Notes: a model not told the origin generated them from the letters alone. A stretch of 64,000 nt of DNA from Paenibacillus sp. (GCF_031177825.1 NZ_JAPSKE010000021.1:36984-100983); one strand, 5' to 3'. Positions 8,597 through 17,160 are shown, numbered from the stretch's first letter. A program made the numbers and translations.

Positions 8597-8639
8597 TTCC
8601 GACGCGTCGGAGTCGCACGGCGGCAAGGTTTGGCCGCGG

Positions 8640-8822
8640 ATGGCGGAGCATATCGCGGAGCAGTGGGCCGCGTGCCCGGCGATCGTCGCGAAGTTCGCGC
8701 TGACGACGGGCCAAGAGTCCGACATGGAGATGGCAAGAGGCATGATCGCGCGCAATTTGCCGCGCAATAACATAAGAATGCAACAACGGCGGTCCGAGAC
8801 CGCCGTTGTTTTGTCGCAATAG
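8640..8822 (+). CDS. Short uncertain coding frame, possibly a gene remnant
   Basis: From ATG 8640 the frame gives 60 residues, and it is open further upstream (to about residue -15) without a start codon. The first 45 residues look coding: nearly every third codon base is G or C, as in neighbouring genes, and they form amphipathic helices. There is no clear ribosome site, and the last 14 codons run through a strong terminator hairpin. This fits the remnant of a longer gene better than a complete one. I do not recognise the family. Confidence 0.35.
   Translation: MAEHIAEQWAACPAIVAKFALTTGQESDMEMARGMIARNLPRNNIRMQQRRSETAVVLSQ
8782..8812 (+). terminator. Rho-independent terminator
   Basis: A 13-base perfect stem (8782-8794 with 8798-8810) with a CGA loop, followed by TT. 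It ends the GyrI-like transcript. Confidence 0.75.
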
Positions 8823-8896
8823 GGCCACTCGTTCGTCGCGATGCGGATGCTATCGTCCTTCGGCTGCCATTCGACGGAAATTTTTCCCGCTGGGGA

Positions 8897-8925
8897 TTGA
8901 ATTACGAACAGGCGTTTGGTATGCT
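8897..8925 (+). promoter_or_regulatory. Sigma-A-like promoter of the DUF1801 gene
   Basis: TTGAAT (8897-8902) and TATGCT (8920-8925) are 17 bases apart, about 35 bases before the start codon. Confidence 0.6.
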
Positions 8926-8961
8926 CTGTTCAATGGTGAAAAACCGATTGGAGGAGAAGGT

Positions 8962-9369
8962 ATGGGCGCGCGCGCGAAACCATCCGGAGAAGAAGTGGCC
9001 GAGTTTCTAGCGAAGCTCGAGCATCCGTTGAAGCGGGAGATCGAAGAAGTGAGGAAGCTCGTGTTGGGGACGGGGCTCGGGTTTACCGAGCAGATCAAGT
9101 GGAACGCGCCAAGCTTCGCGATCGACGGCGAGGATCGCATCACGTTCCAACTCCGGGGGGAAGGGTTGTTTCGGTTGATCTTCCACTGCGGCGCGAAATC
9201 CAAGAGTCGAACGGGCGAGGGAAGGTTCATCGACGACGACGGGGGCTGGTTGGAATGGGCGTCCGACGATCGGGCGATCGCCGTATTTACGGACATGGAC
9301 GACGTACGGGCGAAGGAAGAGCTGCTGCGGAGCGTAGTCGCCAAGTGGGTCGCCGCGGGCAGAGGGTAG
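8962..9369 (+). CDS. DUF1801 (YdhG/YjhQ-like) protein
   Basis: A 135-residue cytosolic protein starting at ATG 8962 after GGAGAAGG. It has the DUF1801 layout: an N-terminal helix (EVAEFLAKLEHPLKREIEEVRKLV), the GFTEQIKWNAPSFAIDGEDRI core with its conserved W-N-x-P segment, and a C-terminal helix. The fold resembles the frataxin-like iron-chaperone candidate proteins of Bacillus, but function is not established. It has its own promoter and a weak terminator and so looks monocistronic. Confidence 0.82.
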   Translation: MGARAKPSGEEVAEFLAKLEHPLKREIEEVRKLVLGTGLGFTEQIKWNAPSFAIDGEDRITFQLRGEGLFRLIFHCGAKSKSRTGEGRFIDDDGGWLEWASDDRAIAVFTDMDDVRAKEELLRSVVAKWVAAGRG

Positions 9370-9411
9370 GGGGAGGCTGACGACAATAACGACAACGAGA
9401 GAATATGCACA

Positions 9412-9437
9412 CCGTCAGGCGATTCGTCTGGCGGTTT
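9412..9437 (+). terminator. Weak terminator-like hairpin
   Basis: CCGTCAGGCG (9412-9421) pairs with CGTCTGGCGG (9425-9434) with two G-U pairs, followed by TTT. It lies between the DUF1801 and PadR genes. Confidence 0.45.
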
Positions 9438-9442
9438 CGTAT

Positions 9443-9488
9443 TTGCAATTCGAGTAACATATGTTATTGTTAACATATGTTACTCGAA
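9443..9488 (+). promoter_or_regulatory. PadR promoter covered by an 18-bp perfect inverted repeat
   Basis: Arms of 18 bases (9449-9466 and 9471-9488) are exact reverse complements around TTGT. Each arm also contains the 10-base palindrome AACATATGTT. TTGCAA (9443-9448) and TATTGT (9465-9470) are a plausible promoter lying inside the repeat. PadR repressors bind ATGT/ACAT dyads, so this is the likely self-regulating operator of the gene 18 bases downstream. Confidence 0.75.
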
Positions 9489-9506
9489 TGATTAGGGGGC
9501 GGACGG

Positions 9507-10049
9507 ATGTCGATTCAATATGCGATCTTAGGCATCCTCAGTTATCGGTCCATGAGCGGATACGATCTGAAGAAGATCATGCAAGAATCCCCGATTTTTC
9601 CTTGGTCCGGCAATAATAATCAAATTTACAAATCGTTGGTCGAATTACTGGAAGCCGGACTTCTGACCCATGAGGTGGTGCATCAGGAGAGTTCGCCGTC
9701 GAAGAAAATATATTCGATCAGCGACGCCGGTTCGGAAGCGTTGGAGCGTTGGGCGAATTCCAGGCCCGAACCGCCGGAGTGTAAGAAGCTGTTTCTCGCT
9801 CAACTCGCATGGGCCGACGTCTTGTCGGAGGAAGAGCTCGACGGATTGATCGGCCGATACGAGGAGGAAGTCGAGTCGCGGCTTCGATTGCACGAGGAGC
9901 AGATCCGCAGAGCTTCCTTCGCGCCGGCGAGAACCGCCAGGGAAAGCGTACTATGGGATATGATCAACGAGAATGTACTGGATTTCTATCGCAACGAGAA
10001 GGCGTGGATTCGAAAATGGAGAGCCAAGCTGGCCGATGTAACGAAATAG
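9507..10049 (+). CDS. PadR-family transcriptional regulator
   Basis: A 180-residue protein starting at ATG 9507 after GGGGGCGG. Residues 1-85 are the PadR winged helix: QYAILGILSYRSMSGYDLKKIM, the NNNQIYKSLVELLEAGLL recognition region and a wing rich in charged residues. The remaining 90 residues form the long C-terminal dimerising helices of the PadR subfamily with a Vir_act_alpha_C-type tail. PadR proteins repress detoxification or transport genes and release DNA on binding small molecules. It heads an operon with three small genes and has a perfect inverted repeat over its promoter. Confidence 0.92.
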   Translation: MSIQYAILGILSYRSMSGYDLKKIMQESPIFPWSGNNNQIYKSLVELLEAGLLTHEVVHQESSPSKKIYSISDAGSEALERWANSRPEPPECKKLFLAQLAWADVLSEEELDGLIGRYEEEVESRLRLHEEQIRRASFAPARTARESVLWDMINENVLDFYRNEKAWIRKWRAKLADVTK

Positions 10050-10066
10050 GGGAGGAATTCCGGGTC

Positions 10067-10435
10067 ATGAAGTACGAGTTTTTCGAGAAAGAAGGGGTCG
10101 AATACGTCGCTTTCTTGCAAGGGGAACGCGAGTTGCGCACGGAGCAGGACGCGTCGGATTTGATCGGCGCATGCTTCGAGCGCGGCGTATCGCGGCTGCT
10201 GCTGCATGCGGATGCGCTGAGCGAAGACTTCTTCCGGCTTCGAACCGGCCTTGCAGGGGCCGTGATGCAGAAGCTCGTCAATTACCGCATCCGGACGGCG
10301 GTCGTCGTGCCGGAGGATCGTCTCGTCCTCGGCAAAGCGAAGGAGATGTTGGCGGAGTTGAAGTTCGGCAACGCGTTCAGATCGTTTTCGAACGAGCAAG
10401 AGGCAGTACAGTGGCTCACCAGGAACGGGGGTTGA
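10067..10435 (+). CDS. DUF4180 protein
   Basis: A 122-residue cytosolic protein starting at ATG 10067, 11 bases after GGGGAGG. The sequence matches DUF4180: a start with VEYVAFLQGERELRTEQDASDLIGACFERGVSRLLLHADAL split into a strand-helix-strand unit, then EDFFRLRTGLAGAVMQKLVNY, which resembles STAS-like folds. Function is unknown. The family often sits next to PadR or MerR regulators, as here, and it is probably co-transcribed with the PadR and VOC genes. Confidence 0.78.
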   Translation: MKYEFFEKEGVEYVAFLQGERELRTEQDASDLIGACFERGVSRLLLHADALSEDFFRLRTGLAGAVMQKLVNYRIRTAVVVPEDRLVLGKAKEMLAELKFGNAFRSFSNEQEAVQWLTRNGG

Positions 10436-10438
10436 GCG

Positions 10439-10834
10439 ATGGGGCGAGTCATAGGATTCGAGATCAGCGGTCAGGATCCGAAGGGGCATTCCGCATTTTA
10501 CGCGAACGTATTCGGATGGGACATCGGAGAGCCGAATTGGGGATATTATCCGGCGAAGACGGGCGATGTCGGCCAAGCCGGCATCGACGGAGGCATCGCC
10601 AAGGGACCGGCGCACTTCCCGGTAGGCGTCCGCCTGCAGATCCAAGTCGATTCTATCCATGAATCGATCGCCAAGGCCGCCGAACACGGCGGGCGCGTCG
10701 TGCAGGACGTCATGGATTTCGACGGGTTTCGACTCGCTTATATCATAGACCCGATGGGTGTCCATTACGGGCTGATCGAATATCGTTCGAACGCCAATAA
10801 CCAAGGAGGTAGAACGATTGACGAAGATCGATAA
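10439..10834 (+). CDS. VOC-family (glyoxalase/bleomycin-resistance-fold) protein
   Basis: A 131-residue protein beginning three bases after the previous stop. It has one vicinal-oxygen-chelate domain, with HSAFYANVFGWDI near the start, a central GIAKG segment and the C-terminal DPMGVHYGLIEY strand. Such proteins form dimers that bind metal and small molecules; members include dioxygenases, lyases and drug-binding proteins. The substrate cannot be deduced. The last 17 bases overlap the start of the NUDIX gene. Confidence 0.85.
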   Translation: MGRVIGFEISGQDPKGHSAFYANVFGWDIGEPNWGYYPAKTGDVGQAGIDGGIAKGPAHFPVGVRLQIQVDSIHESIAKAAEHGGRVVQDVMDFDGFRLAYIIDPMGVHYGLIEYRSNANNQGGRTIDEDR

Positions 10835-11213
10835 GCTTGCATGGATTCGAATGGAGCAAGGGCGCGTCTTGTGCGTACGTTCCAAGGGGAAGAACCTTTA
10901 TTATCTGCCCGGGGGTAAGCGGGATGACGGAGAGACGGATGCCGAAGCGCTGTGCCGGGAGATCGAAGAAGAGCTGTCCGTTCGACTGAAGCCGGAGACG
11001 ATCGCCTTCTTCGGCACGTTCGAGGCGCAGGCGGACGGGAAGGCGGCGGGAATTACCGTCGCGATGTCCTGCTACACGGCGGATTTCGACGGACGTTTAC
11101 GCCCAGCCTCGGAAATCGAGGAGATGGCCTGGCTGTCGTACGAAGAGCGGGAGCGGGTATCCCTCGCGGGTCGGATCGTGTTCGACCGGCTTCGCGAGAA
11201 CAATCGGATATAA
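10818..11213 (+). CDS. NUDIX hydrolase
   Basis: A 131-residue enzyme starting at TTG 10818, eight bases after AAGGAGG. The Nudix box is clear: GGKRDDGETDAEALCREIEEEL at about residues 33-54, matching G-x5-E-x7-R-E-x2-E-E. It should hydrolyse a nucleoside diphosphate linked to another group, with magnesium at the REIEEE residues. The substrate is not predictable. Last gene of the PadR-led operon, followed by a terminator. Confidence 0.9.
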   Translation: MTKIDKLAWIRMEQGRVLCVRSKGKNLYYLPGGKRDDGETDAEALCREIEEELSVRLKPETIAFFGTFEAQADGKAAGITVAMSCYTADFDGRLRPASEIEEMAWLSYEERERVSLAGRIVFDRLRENNRI

Positions 11214-11226
11214 GTCGCGATGACAT

Positions 11227-11258
11227 GGCTGCCTTACAAAGGTGGCCTTGTTATTTTT
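11227..11258 (+). terminator. Terminator of the PadR operon
   Basis: GGCTGCCTT (11227-11235) pairs with AAGGTGGCC (11239-11247) with two G-U pairs, followed by a T-rich tail. Confidence 0.65.
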
Positions 11259-11264
11259 ATTTCC

Positions 11265-11293
11265 TTGAATTCTTACCGGGAAAAATATAATAT
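11265..11293 (+). promoter_or_regulatory. Promoter of the GntR-LacI regulator gene
   Basis: TTGAAT (11265-11270) and TAATAT (11288-11293) are 17 bases apart in an A+T-rich stretch; an overlapping TATAAT starts at 11286. Confidence 0.55.
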
Positions 11294-11331
11294 ATATAAC
11301 ATAACAAATATAAGGAACTCTTGGTGAATCT

Positions 11332-12483
11332 ATGAAGAGCGATCGTATTCCGCTATACCAACAAATTCAAGAATATATTAAGGATCTCGTCCGTACCTCG
11401 GGACTCAAGCAAGGCGACCGAATTCCGACGGAACAAGAGCTGATGAGTTTATTTCGGGTGAGTAAAATCACGGTCGTGAACGCATTGGCCGGGTTGGTCA
11501 ACGACGGCTTGATCACCCGCGTGCCGGGTCGCGGCAGCTTCGTTAACGAGCCGAAGCCGGAGAACGCGTCGACCGATTCGGAGCCGTCGGCCGGGCATGC
11601 GGAGGATTGGGAGCCCGATCGGGAGCGGAAGCTCATCGGGATCGTGATGCCGAGCATCGACGATTATTTCGCGGTTCGATTGATCGAAGGGATGCGGAAG
11701 GGGCTGCGCGAGAAGGGATACCAGCCGATCATTCAATTGTCGGATGGCGCGCTGGAACTGGAGAAAGACGCGATCAAGCTGTTTATGGACATGGGCGTGC
11801 AAGGTTTGCTGATCTTCCCGGTGGACGAAGAGCAGTACAACGAGGAAATCTTAAGCATGAAATTTAGCGGATTTCCGTTCGTGCTCATCGATCGTTACCT
11901 GCCCGGCGTAGAGACGGATTACATTGCGTCGGACGGGCGTCTCGGCGCGGAGCTCGCCGTGGATTATTTATGGAGCTTAGGCCACCGCGAGATCGCGATC
12001 TGCTCCGACTCGCCGCTGCAGACGGTGACGGTGCAGGAACGAATCGAGGGATATATGAATGCATTGAAGTACAAAGGGGCGCTTATCAATCCCGCGCATA
12101 TGATCACCGATTTCAGCTTGGATTCGACGGCCGACGCGAAGGAGCATCCCCTGTTTCGATATATTAAGAACCGGATGGCTACCGCATATATCACTTTGAA
12201 CGGCAGGCTCGGGGTGCATATTTACCACATGGCGGAGCAGGCCGGATTGCGGGTGCCGGAGGATTTGTCGATCCTGACGTTCGACGATCCGACGGCGATT
12301 GTGGAGGGCTTCACCTCTTTCTCTCATGTCAAACAGTTCGAATGGGAAATCGGATATCGGGCTGCGGGACTTCTGCTTGAGCGAATTCAAGCGGGGCCCG
12401 GACGGGAGAGGAGAGGGAAATACAGTAAAATATTAATCCGCCCGGAGCTGGTCGTTCGCCAAACGACAGGTCCGAGCAAATAA
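11332..12483 (+). CDS. GntR-type regulator with LacI-like sugar-binding domain
   Basis: A 383-residue protein. Residues 1-72 are a GntR winged helix: PLYQQIQEYIKDLV, VSKITVVNALAGLVNDGLI and GRGSFV. After an acidic linker, residues 100-375 resemble periplasmic-binding/LacI effector domains (IGIVMPSIDDYFAVRLIEGMRKGL, LLIFPVD, YIASDG, YITLNGRLGVHIYHMAEQAG, LTFDDP). This is the AraR-like layout, so a sugar is the likely inducer. It is convergent with the GxGYxYP gene through a shared terminator and is a candidate regulator of the nearby glycan-related genes; that link is inference. Confidence 0.88.
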   Translation: MKSDRIPLYQQIQEYIKDLVRTSGLKQGDRIPTEQELMSLFRVSKITVVNALAGLVNDGLITRVPGRGSFVNEPKPENASTDSEPSAGHAEDWEPDRERKLIGIVMPSIDDYFAVRLIEGMRKGLREKGYQPIIQLSDGALELEKDAIKLFMDMGVQGLLIFPVDEEQYNEEILSMKFSGFPFVLIDRYLPGVETDYIASDGRLGAELAVDYLWSLGHREIAICSDSPLQTVTVQERIEGYMNALKYKGALINPAHMITDFSLDSTADAKEHPLFRYIKNRMATAYITLNGRLGVHIYHMAEQAGLRVPEDLSILTFDDPTAIVEGFTSFSHVKQFEWEIGYRAAGLLLERIQAGPGRERRGKYSKILIRPELVVRQTTGPSK

Positions 12484-12494
12484 ACGGAAAATAG

Positions 12495-12548
12495 AAGGGC
12501 TGTTCGGACGTCCATGCGAAGCATGGCATCCGAACAGCCCTTTTTTTC
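12495..12548. terminator. Long bidirectional terminator
   Basis: AAGGGCTGTTCGGA (12495-12508) pairs with its exact complement at 12529-12542, with an inner CCATGC/GCATGG stem. T runs downstream on the plus strand serve the GntR-LacI gene; the same stem precedes the end of the convergent gene. Confidence 0.85.
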
Positions 12549-12549
12549 G

Positions 12550-14610
12550 TTACTTCTTCGGCAAACCGTACGCTTCGCGTATGAGCGAGAAGTAGTGGTC
12601 CGCCCGCACGACCTCGTATTCCGGTCCGAGGGACGAAGAGAGCGCTGCGACATCCGTCGGCGTCATGCTCCAGGCCAGCAGACCGATCGATACGAACAGC
12701 GGGGATTGCCCGTCCCAACCGGCTTTGGCCTCGGCGAGGACGTTCTTTCCGTCCTGCGCGGTGCTAATGCCTTGGATCGTGGATACGGGTAACGTCCCGT
12801 TCAGCACTTCGACGCCGTGCCGGTTTTCCCAGCTCAGGAAGAGCCCCGGAACCTTGTAGACTTCCTCATAGGCGGCCGCCTCCGATTCGCTGAGCGGCAC
12901 GTTCTCGCCGTTCACCCGGTTAAGGACATACGGAATAGTCATGCCCGTCTTTTTCAAGTAAGAATACGTATCGTTCAGGAAGCTAGGGAACGTCTCGTCG
13001 GGCCATGGCGTCGGGTAGAAATAACCTCCGCCGGACGGACCTGCGATGAGCAGATCGTTCTCCGTGGCCGTCTCCTGGAAGTAATTCAGGATCGCCGGGG
13101 CGCCGTCGTGCAGCAAGGGGCTCGAAGTCCAGTTGATGGGCACTTCGCCGCGAGCCGGGTCGTCCCATAAAATGCGCATTCGATGCTGATTGTATTGGAA
13201 GTTGTCTCCTTCGCTGAAGGTGTACGTTACGTATATTTTGTTCTCCAGCTCGGGCGTCTCCGCCGGCTTCGCCGGTTTCGCTGCCGCGGGTTTGTTCTTC
13301 GTCCCGGAGAAGACGGTCAGGTTGCTGAACCAATCCGCGGCTAATACATAGACGCCGTAGTTGGACACGATCTCCACAGAGCTGAATTCGCCGGCGACGT
13401 CATTGCTGAACCAGCCTAAATACGGAGTGCCCGGTTCGACGTCGGATAATATTTTCTCGAGAAGCGCTCTCTCCTCCGGTACGTTCGACTCCAGCCAGAA
13501 CACCATGGCTTGATTGGCGACGGCATAATCGCGAAGATAGCCGTACGGTTCCTTATGTTCGGAGGAAGGCGGCCGGATATTGCCGGCGGACACCTTGAAT
13601 TGGTTCCACATGTCGACGGTGGCGGTCAGCGTCGTCGTACCGGAAGGCGGCGTGAATTCATACGTGAAATAGCGCCCGTTGTCCGCGAAGCGGTGGCCGC
13701 CTTGGCCGGAGGATACCTGAGAATTTTGCCGGTCATACAGGAACGGCTCCTCTTCCGGAGTGCCCGGAACGAACTGCGCGATCACTTGGCCGTCCGCCTC
13801 GACGATCACCTCATGAACGGCGGGACCCCAGCCGTCCTGCGGGAAGGCATCGTCGAACCGAAGGAATACCGATTGTTGGCCTAAGAAGGACGACAAGTCG
13901 ATCTCGTACGGTTTCCGGTTGGCGGCGTCGCGCTCCTGCGTCGGTTCCTCGAGAATCGTCTCGAAGGAAGCGGGCAAGCCGGGGGGAATGCGAACGGACG
14001 TATTCGGGCTTAAGCCGATGAGCATTCTGTGCGTCGTTCGACTCCACAAATTTTCGTATTGCCACGTATAAGCGTCCATGCGATCTTCGAATTTTCCGCG
14101 TAAATCCTCGATGACATCCAGATCGTACGGCGCCGCCTGCAATCGTTCCGCGATTTCGGGTCCGGCGACGACGGCGTCCTTCAAGCCGGCGAGCGTTGTC
14201 GCGACGTTGATCGAGTCCGGCACCTCGGGGTCGTAGATAACGATGCCTTGGACTTCATCGATGTATTTGTCCACGACGGCCCAGTAATCGTCGTGCATGC
14301 GGTAGGGCACTTGAAGGTCGTTCAGCCAAGTCGTGCGGCCTTCCTCCACGTTTTCGATCAAATACACTCTCGGTTCCGTCCGATTCACGATACCCTGCAG
14401 CGTAGCCAAAAGAAGCTTCGCATCTCCCGGGGCGTCATATACGTCTGCGACATCCAGATGCTTCGGTTGCGCGAAGGTGGGCAGCGCCTGCCCCTTCGGC
14501 CAAATGACCGAGCCGTTCGACGGCGTCGGATCCGAAGCGGCGGATGCGCCGAGCGACATAGAAGCCGTACATATGAGCGCCACGCAAGTCGTCGTAAGTT
14601 TTCGAATCAT
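12550..14610 (-). CDS. Secreted GxGYxYP-family putative glycoside hydrolase
   Basis: A 686-residue exported protein. The start is ATG 14610, nine bases after GAGGTG. Residues 1-25 form a signal peptide. The C-terminal half has the family-naming motif as GGGYFYP at residues 527-533, preceded by DNDLLIAGPSG-like sequence, and the N-terminal half has the matching GxGYxY N domain (LLLATLQGIVNRTEPRVYLI). The middle (about residues 220-350) looks like an inserted beta-rich, carbohydrate-binding-like region. Family enzymes are predicted to act on glycans, but no activity is well established. It is divergent from the DUF4965 gene. Confidence 0.85.
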   Translation of the reverse strand: MIRKLTTTCVALICTASMSLGASAASDPTPSNGSVIWPKGQALPTFAQPKHLDVADVYDAPGDAKLLLATLQGIVNRTEPRVYLIENVEEGRTTWLNDLQVPYRMHDDYWAVVDKYIDEVQGIVIYDPEVPDSINVATTLAGLKDAVVAGPEIAERLQAAPYDLDVIEDLRGKFEDRMDAYTWQYENLWSRTTHRMLIGLSPNTSVRIPPGLPASFETILEEPTQERDAANRKPYEIDLSSFLGQQSVFLRFDDAFPQDGWGPAVHEVIVEADGQVIAQFVPGTPEEEPFLYDRQNSQVSSGQGGHRFADNGRYFTYEFTPPSGTTTLTATVDMWNQFKVSAGNIRPPSSEHKEPYGYLRDYAVANQAMVFWLESNVPEERALLEKILSDVEPGTPYLGWFSNDVAGEFSSVEIVSNYGVYVLAADWFSNLTVFSGTKNKPAAAKPAKPAETPELENKIYVTYTFSEGDNFQYNQHRMRILWDDPARGEVPINWTSSPLLHDGAPAILNYFQETATENDLLIAGPSGGGYFYPTPWPDETFPSFLNDTYSYLKKTGMTIPYVLNRVNGENVPLSESEAAAYEEVYKVPGLFLSWENRHGVEVLNGTLPVSTIQGISTAQDGKNVLAEAKAGWDGQSPLFVSIGLLAWSMTPTDVAALSSSLGPEYEVVRADHYFSLIREAYGLPKK

Positions 14611-15017
14611 AAGTAAATACACCTCGTTTACTATGAAATGTCGAACGTAAATCGCCGAGCCTATTCCTTATTCACCTCCATTGTCGGCCGGATAATGGAA
14701 ACCCTTACAAATAGCATAATATCATATTCGATATATTTGTATAGGTACTTTTTGATTAATCGCTAAGTATTTCTTCCTTTTCGCGTCAGTTATCGACTTT
14801 GTATCGGTTAGAAGACATGTTCGACCCCCAGGACCTTTCAGGTTTTCTGGAAAAATAGGTACATAGGACTAGTCGAATAATATGTTGAATATAATTAAAT
14901 TTGGCGATATACTGGTGCCGAACGGAATATTTTTCCACGGAAGCGGGGAGGGTCGCGAACCCTCTCCTACGCAGGTTAGTGATCTAACGATTTTCTTAAG
15001 AAAGGGAGGTGTCGGTC
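14611..15017. other. Divergent regulatory region between GxGYxYP and DUF4965 genes
   Basis: This 407-base stretch holds no coding frame I can support. It is A+T-rich from 14700 to 14920. It contains a plus-strand promoter at 14885-14913 and a leader hairpin in which 14945-14953 pairs with 14959-14967. The hairpin has no T run and could act on translation or mRNA stability. Confidence 0.6.
14885..14913 (+). promoter_or_regulatory. Promoter of the DUF4965 gene
   Basis: TTGAAT (14885-14890) and TATACT (14908-14913) are 17 bases apart, giving a leader of about 95 bases. Confidence 0.6.
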
Positions 15018-17045
15018 ATCGGCGATTCATTCAGACCGCCTTCGGTGCCGTTAATCGCGGTAGATCCCTACTTCAGCGTTTGGTCGGCTGCGGACCGATT
15101 GTACGACGATCACACACGGCATTGGACCAATCGACGCCACAGCATGGCGGGGATGCTCCGGATCGATGGGAAAAGCAGAAGATTTATGGGGAAGCTCGAG
15201 CTGTCCGGCGACGCTTCGGATGTCGATGAGCCTGAACCGATGGAGCAAAAAAGCGTGAAGGTCGATCCGCTCTCGACGACCTATCGGTTCGAGGCGGAAG
15301 GCGTCGAACTTACAGCGAGGTTCACGACCCCGCTGCTGCTCGACGACTTGGACGTGCTGTCCCGTCCGGTGACGTATATTACGTTCGACGTTCGCTCCGT
15401 CGACGGCGAGCCGCACGAGGTGAAGCTCTATGTCGACGTATCCGCCGAGTTATGCGTCCATTCGCCGGATCAGGTCGTCGGGTGGTCGCGCGAAACGCTG
15501 GACGGCGGAATCGCCGCGATGCGCATCGGCACCGAAGCGCAGCCGATTCTGCAGCGCGTCGGGGACGACACGAGAATCGATTGGGGATACGCGTATTTGG
15601 CCGTTCCGTTGTCCGCCGGCGCGACGACGGCGCTCGGGTCGTACCGGGCCCGGAGCCGCTTCGCAAAGACCGGCGCGCTGCCTCCCGAGGACGAAGCCTC
15701 TCGCCCGCGGCCCGCAGGGGAACATACGCCGGTTATGGCGGCCTTGTTCGACCTCGGTCTCGTAAGGGAGAAGGTGTCGAGATACGTGATGGCAGCGTAC
15801 GACGATATTCGATCCGTCGAATATTTCGGCACTCCGCTCCAAGCGTACTGGCGAAGGAACGGGATGACGTTCGAGCGGATGCTCGCGTCGTGCGCAGCGG
15901 ATTACGCAACGATGTCAGCCCGTTGCGAAGCCTTCGATCGACAACTGATCGACGAGGGAGTCCGCGCGGGAGGTTCACGCTATGCGGACGTCTTGTCTCT
16001 CAGTTATCGACAGGCGATCGCGGCGCATAAGCTGGTTGCCGGGGAAGAGGGCGAAGCGTTATTTTTCTCGAAGGAAAACTTCAGCAACGGCTGCATCGCG
16101 ACGGTAGACGTCAGCTACCCCTCCGCGCCATTGTTCCTTAAATATTGTCCGGAGCTGGTGAAAGGCATGCTCCGACCGATCTTCCGGTACGCGGCCGGCG
16201 AGTCGTGGACGTTCGAGTTCGCCCCGCATGACGTCGGCTGTTACCCGAAAGCGAACGGTCAGGTATACGGCGAGAACAAGCTCGAATACCAAATGCCGAT
16301 CGAAGAATGCGGGAACATGCTCGTACTGTCCGCCGCGGTCTGTTTATACGAGGACGATGCGTCGTTCGCGGAGTCGCATTGGCCGCTCCTGAGCCGGTGG
16401 GCCGCCTATGTGCTGGAGCACGGCATGGATCCGGACAATCAATTGTGCACCGACGATTTCGCGGGACATCTGGCGCGTAACGCCAATCTCTCCGTCAAGG
16501 CGATCGTAGGGCTAGGCGCTTATTCTTTACTTTGCGGGATGCTCGGTAAGCAAGAAGAACGGGAAATATACGATACATCGGCGAGATCGATGGCCGCCGA
16601 ATGGGTGAGGATGGCGTGGGCCGAGGACCATACGAAGCTGACTTTCGACGGCGCGCCGGATTCATGGAGCTTTAAATATAATCTGGTGTGGGACCGGCTG
16701 TTGAACCTCCGACTGTTTCCGCCGGACCTCGCCGAAGCGGAAGTCCGCTTCTACCTCGAACGGCAGAACCGGTTCGGTACTCCGCTCGACAGTCGGGAGT
16801 CGTATACGAAAGCGGATTGGCTCGTATGGTGCGCCTCCATGGCCGATACGAAGGAGCGATTCGAGCGTATGATCACGCCGCTCTGGGATATGCTGAACGA
16901 GTCGCAAAGTCGGGTTCCCTTTACGGATTGGTACGACACGCATACCGGGAAGCAGATGAACTTCCAAAACCGGTCGGTCGTCGGAGGGATGTTTCTCCCG
17001 CTGTTGACTCCGGTCGGCTCCGCGTTCGAAGGCAAGCCGTCGTAG
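15018..17045 (+). CDS. DUF4965/DUF5127 glutaminase-A-like protein, probable ATC start
   Basis: About 675 residues. The N-terminal FRPPSVPLIAVDPYFSVWS, the HWTNRRHSMAGMLRIDG segment and the SYRQAIAAHKLVAG and SWSFKYNLVWDRLL blocks match the DUF5127-DUF4965 family, related to fungal glutaminase A and to six-hairpin glycosidases. No signal peptide is seen. In frame the only ordinary start is GTG 15009, but it lies inside the ribosome site GGGAGGTG. ATC 15018 sits at exactly the spacing used by TTG in the amidase gene at 47081. I therefore place the start at ATC 15018. Enzyme activity is not proven for this family branch. Confidence 0.8.
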   Translation: MGDSFRPPSVPLIAVDPYFSVWSAADRLYDDHTRHWTNRRHSMAGMLRIDGKSRRFMGKLELSGDASDVDEPEPMEQKSVKVDPLSTTYRFEAEGVELTARFTTPLLLDDLDVLSRPVTYITFDVRSVDGEPHEVKLYVDVSAELCVHSPDQVVGWSRETLDGGIAAMRIGTEAQPILQRVGDDTRIDWGYAYLAVPLSAGATTALGSYRARSRFAKTGALPPEDEASRPRPAGEHTPVMAALFDLGLVREKVSRYVMAAYDDIRSVEYFGTPLQAYWRRNGMTFERMLASCAADYATMSARCEAFDRQLIDEGVRAGGSRYADVLSLSYRQAIAAHKLVAGEEGEALFFSKENFSNGCIATVDVSYPSAPLFLKYCPELVKGMLRPIFRYAAGESWTFEFAPHDVGCYPKANGQVYGENKLEYQMPIEECGNMLVLSAAVCLYEDDASFAESHWPLLSRWAAYVLEHGMDPDNQLCTDDFAGHLARNANLSVKAIVGLGAYSLLCGMLGKQEEREIYDTSARSMAAEWVRMAWAEDHTKLTFDGAPDSWSFKYNLVWDRLLNLRLFPPDLAEAEVRFYLERQNRFGTPLDSRESYTKADWLVWCASMADTKERFERMITPLWDMLNESQSRVPFTDWYDTHTGKQMNFQNRSVVGGMFLPLLTPVGSAFEGKPS

Positions 17046-17073
17046 TTACCGTTCATTCGCTATACAGAAGGGG

Positions 17074-17105
17074 AAGGCGCACGGGCGAAGGGGCCTGTGC
17101 GCCTT
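17074..17105. terminator. Hairpin between convergent genes
   Basis: AAGGCGCACGGGC (17074-17086) pairs with GCCTGTGCGCCTT (17093-17105). T richness is weak on both sides, so termination is likely but not certain. Confidence 0.5.
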
Positions 17106-17160
17106 GTGCATGTCATGCCGTAATCTATAAAACTAGGCTGTAAGTCGAACAGTCCATTGG

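Noticed and set aside
15009..15011. GTG as start of the DUF4965 gene
   Set aside because: It is part of the ribosome site itself, so a ribosome could not use it at normal spacing.
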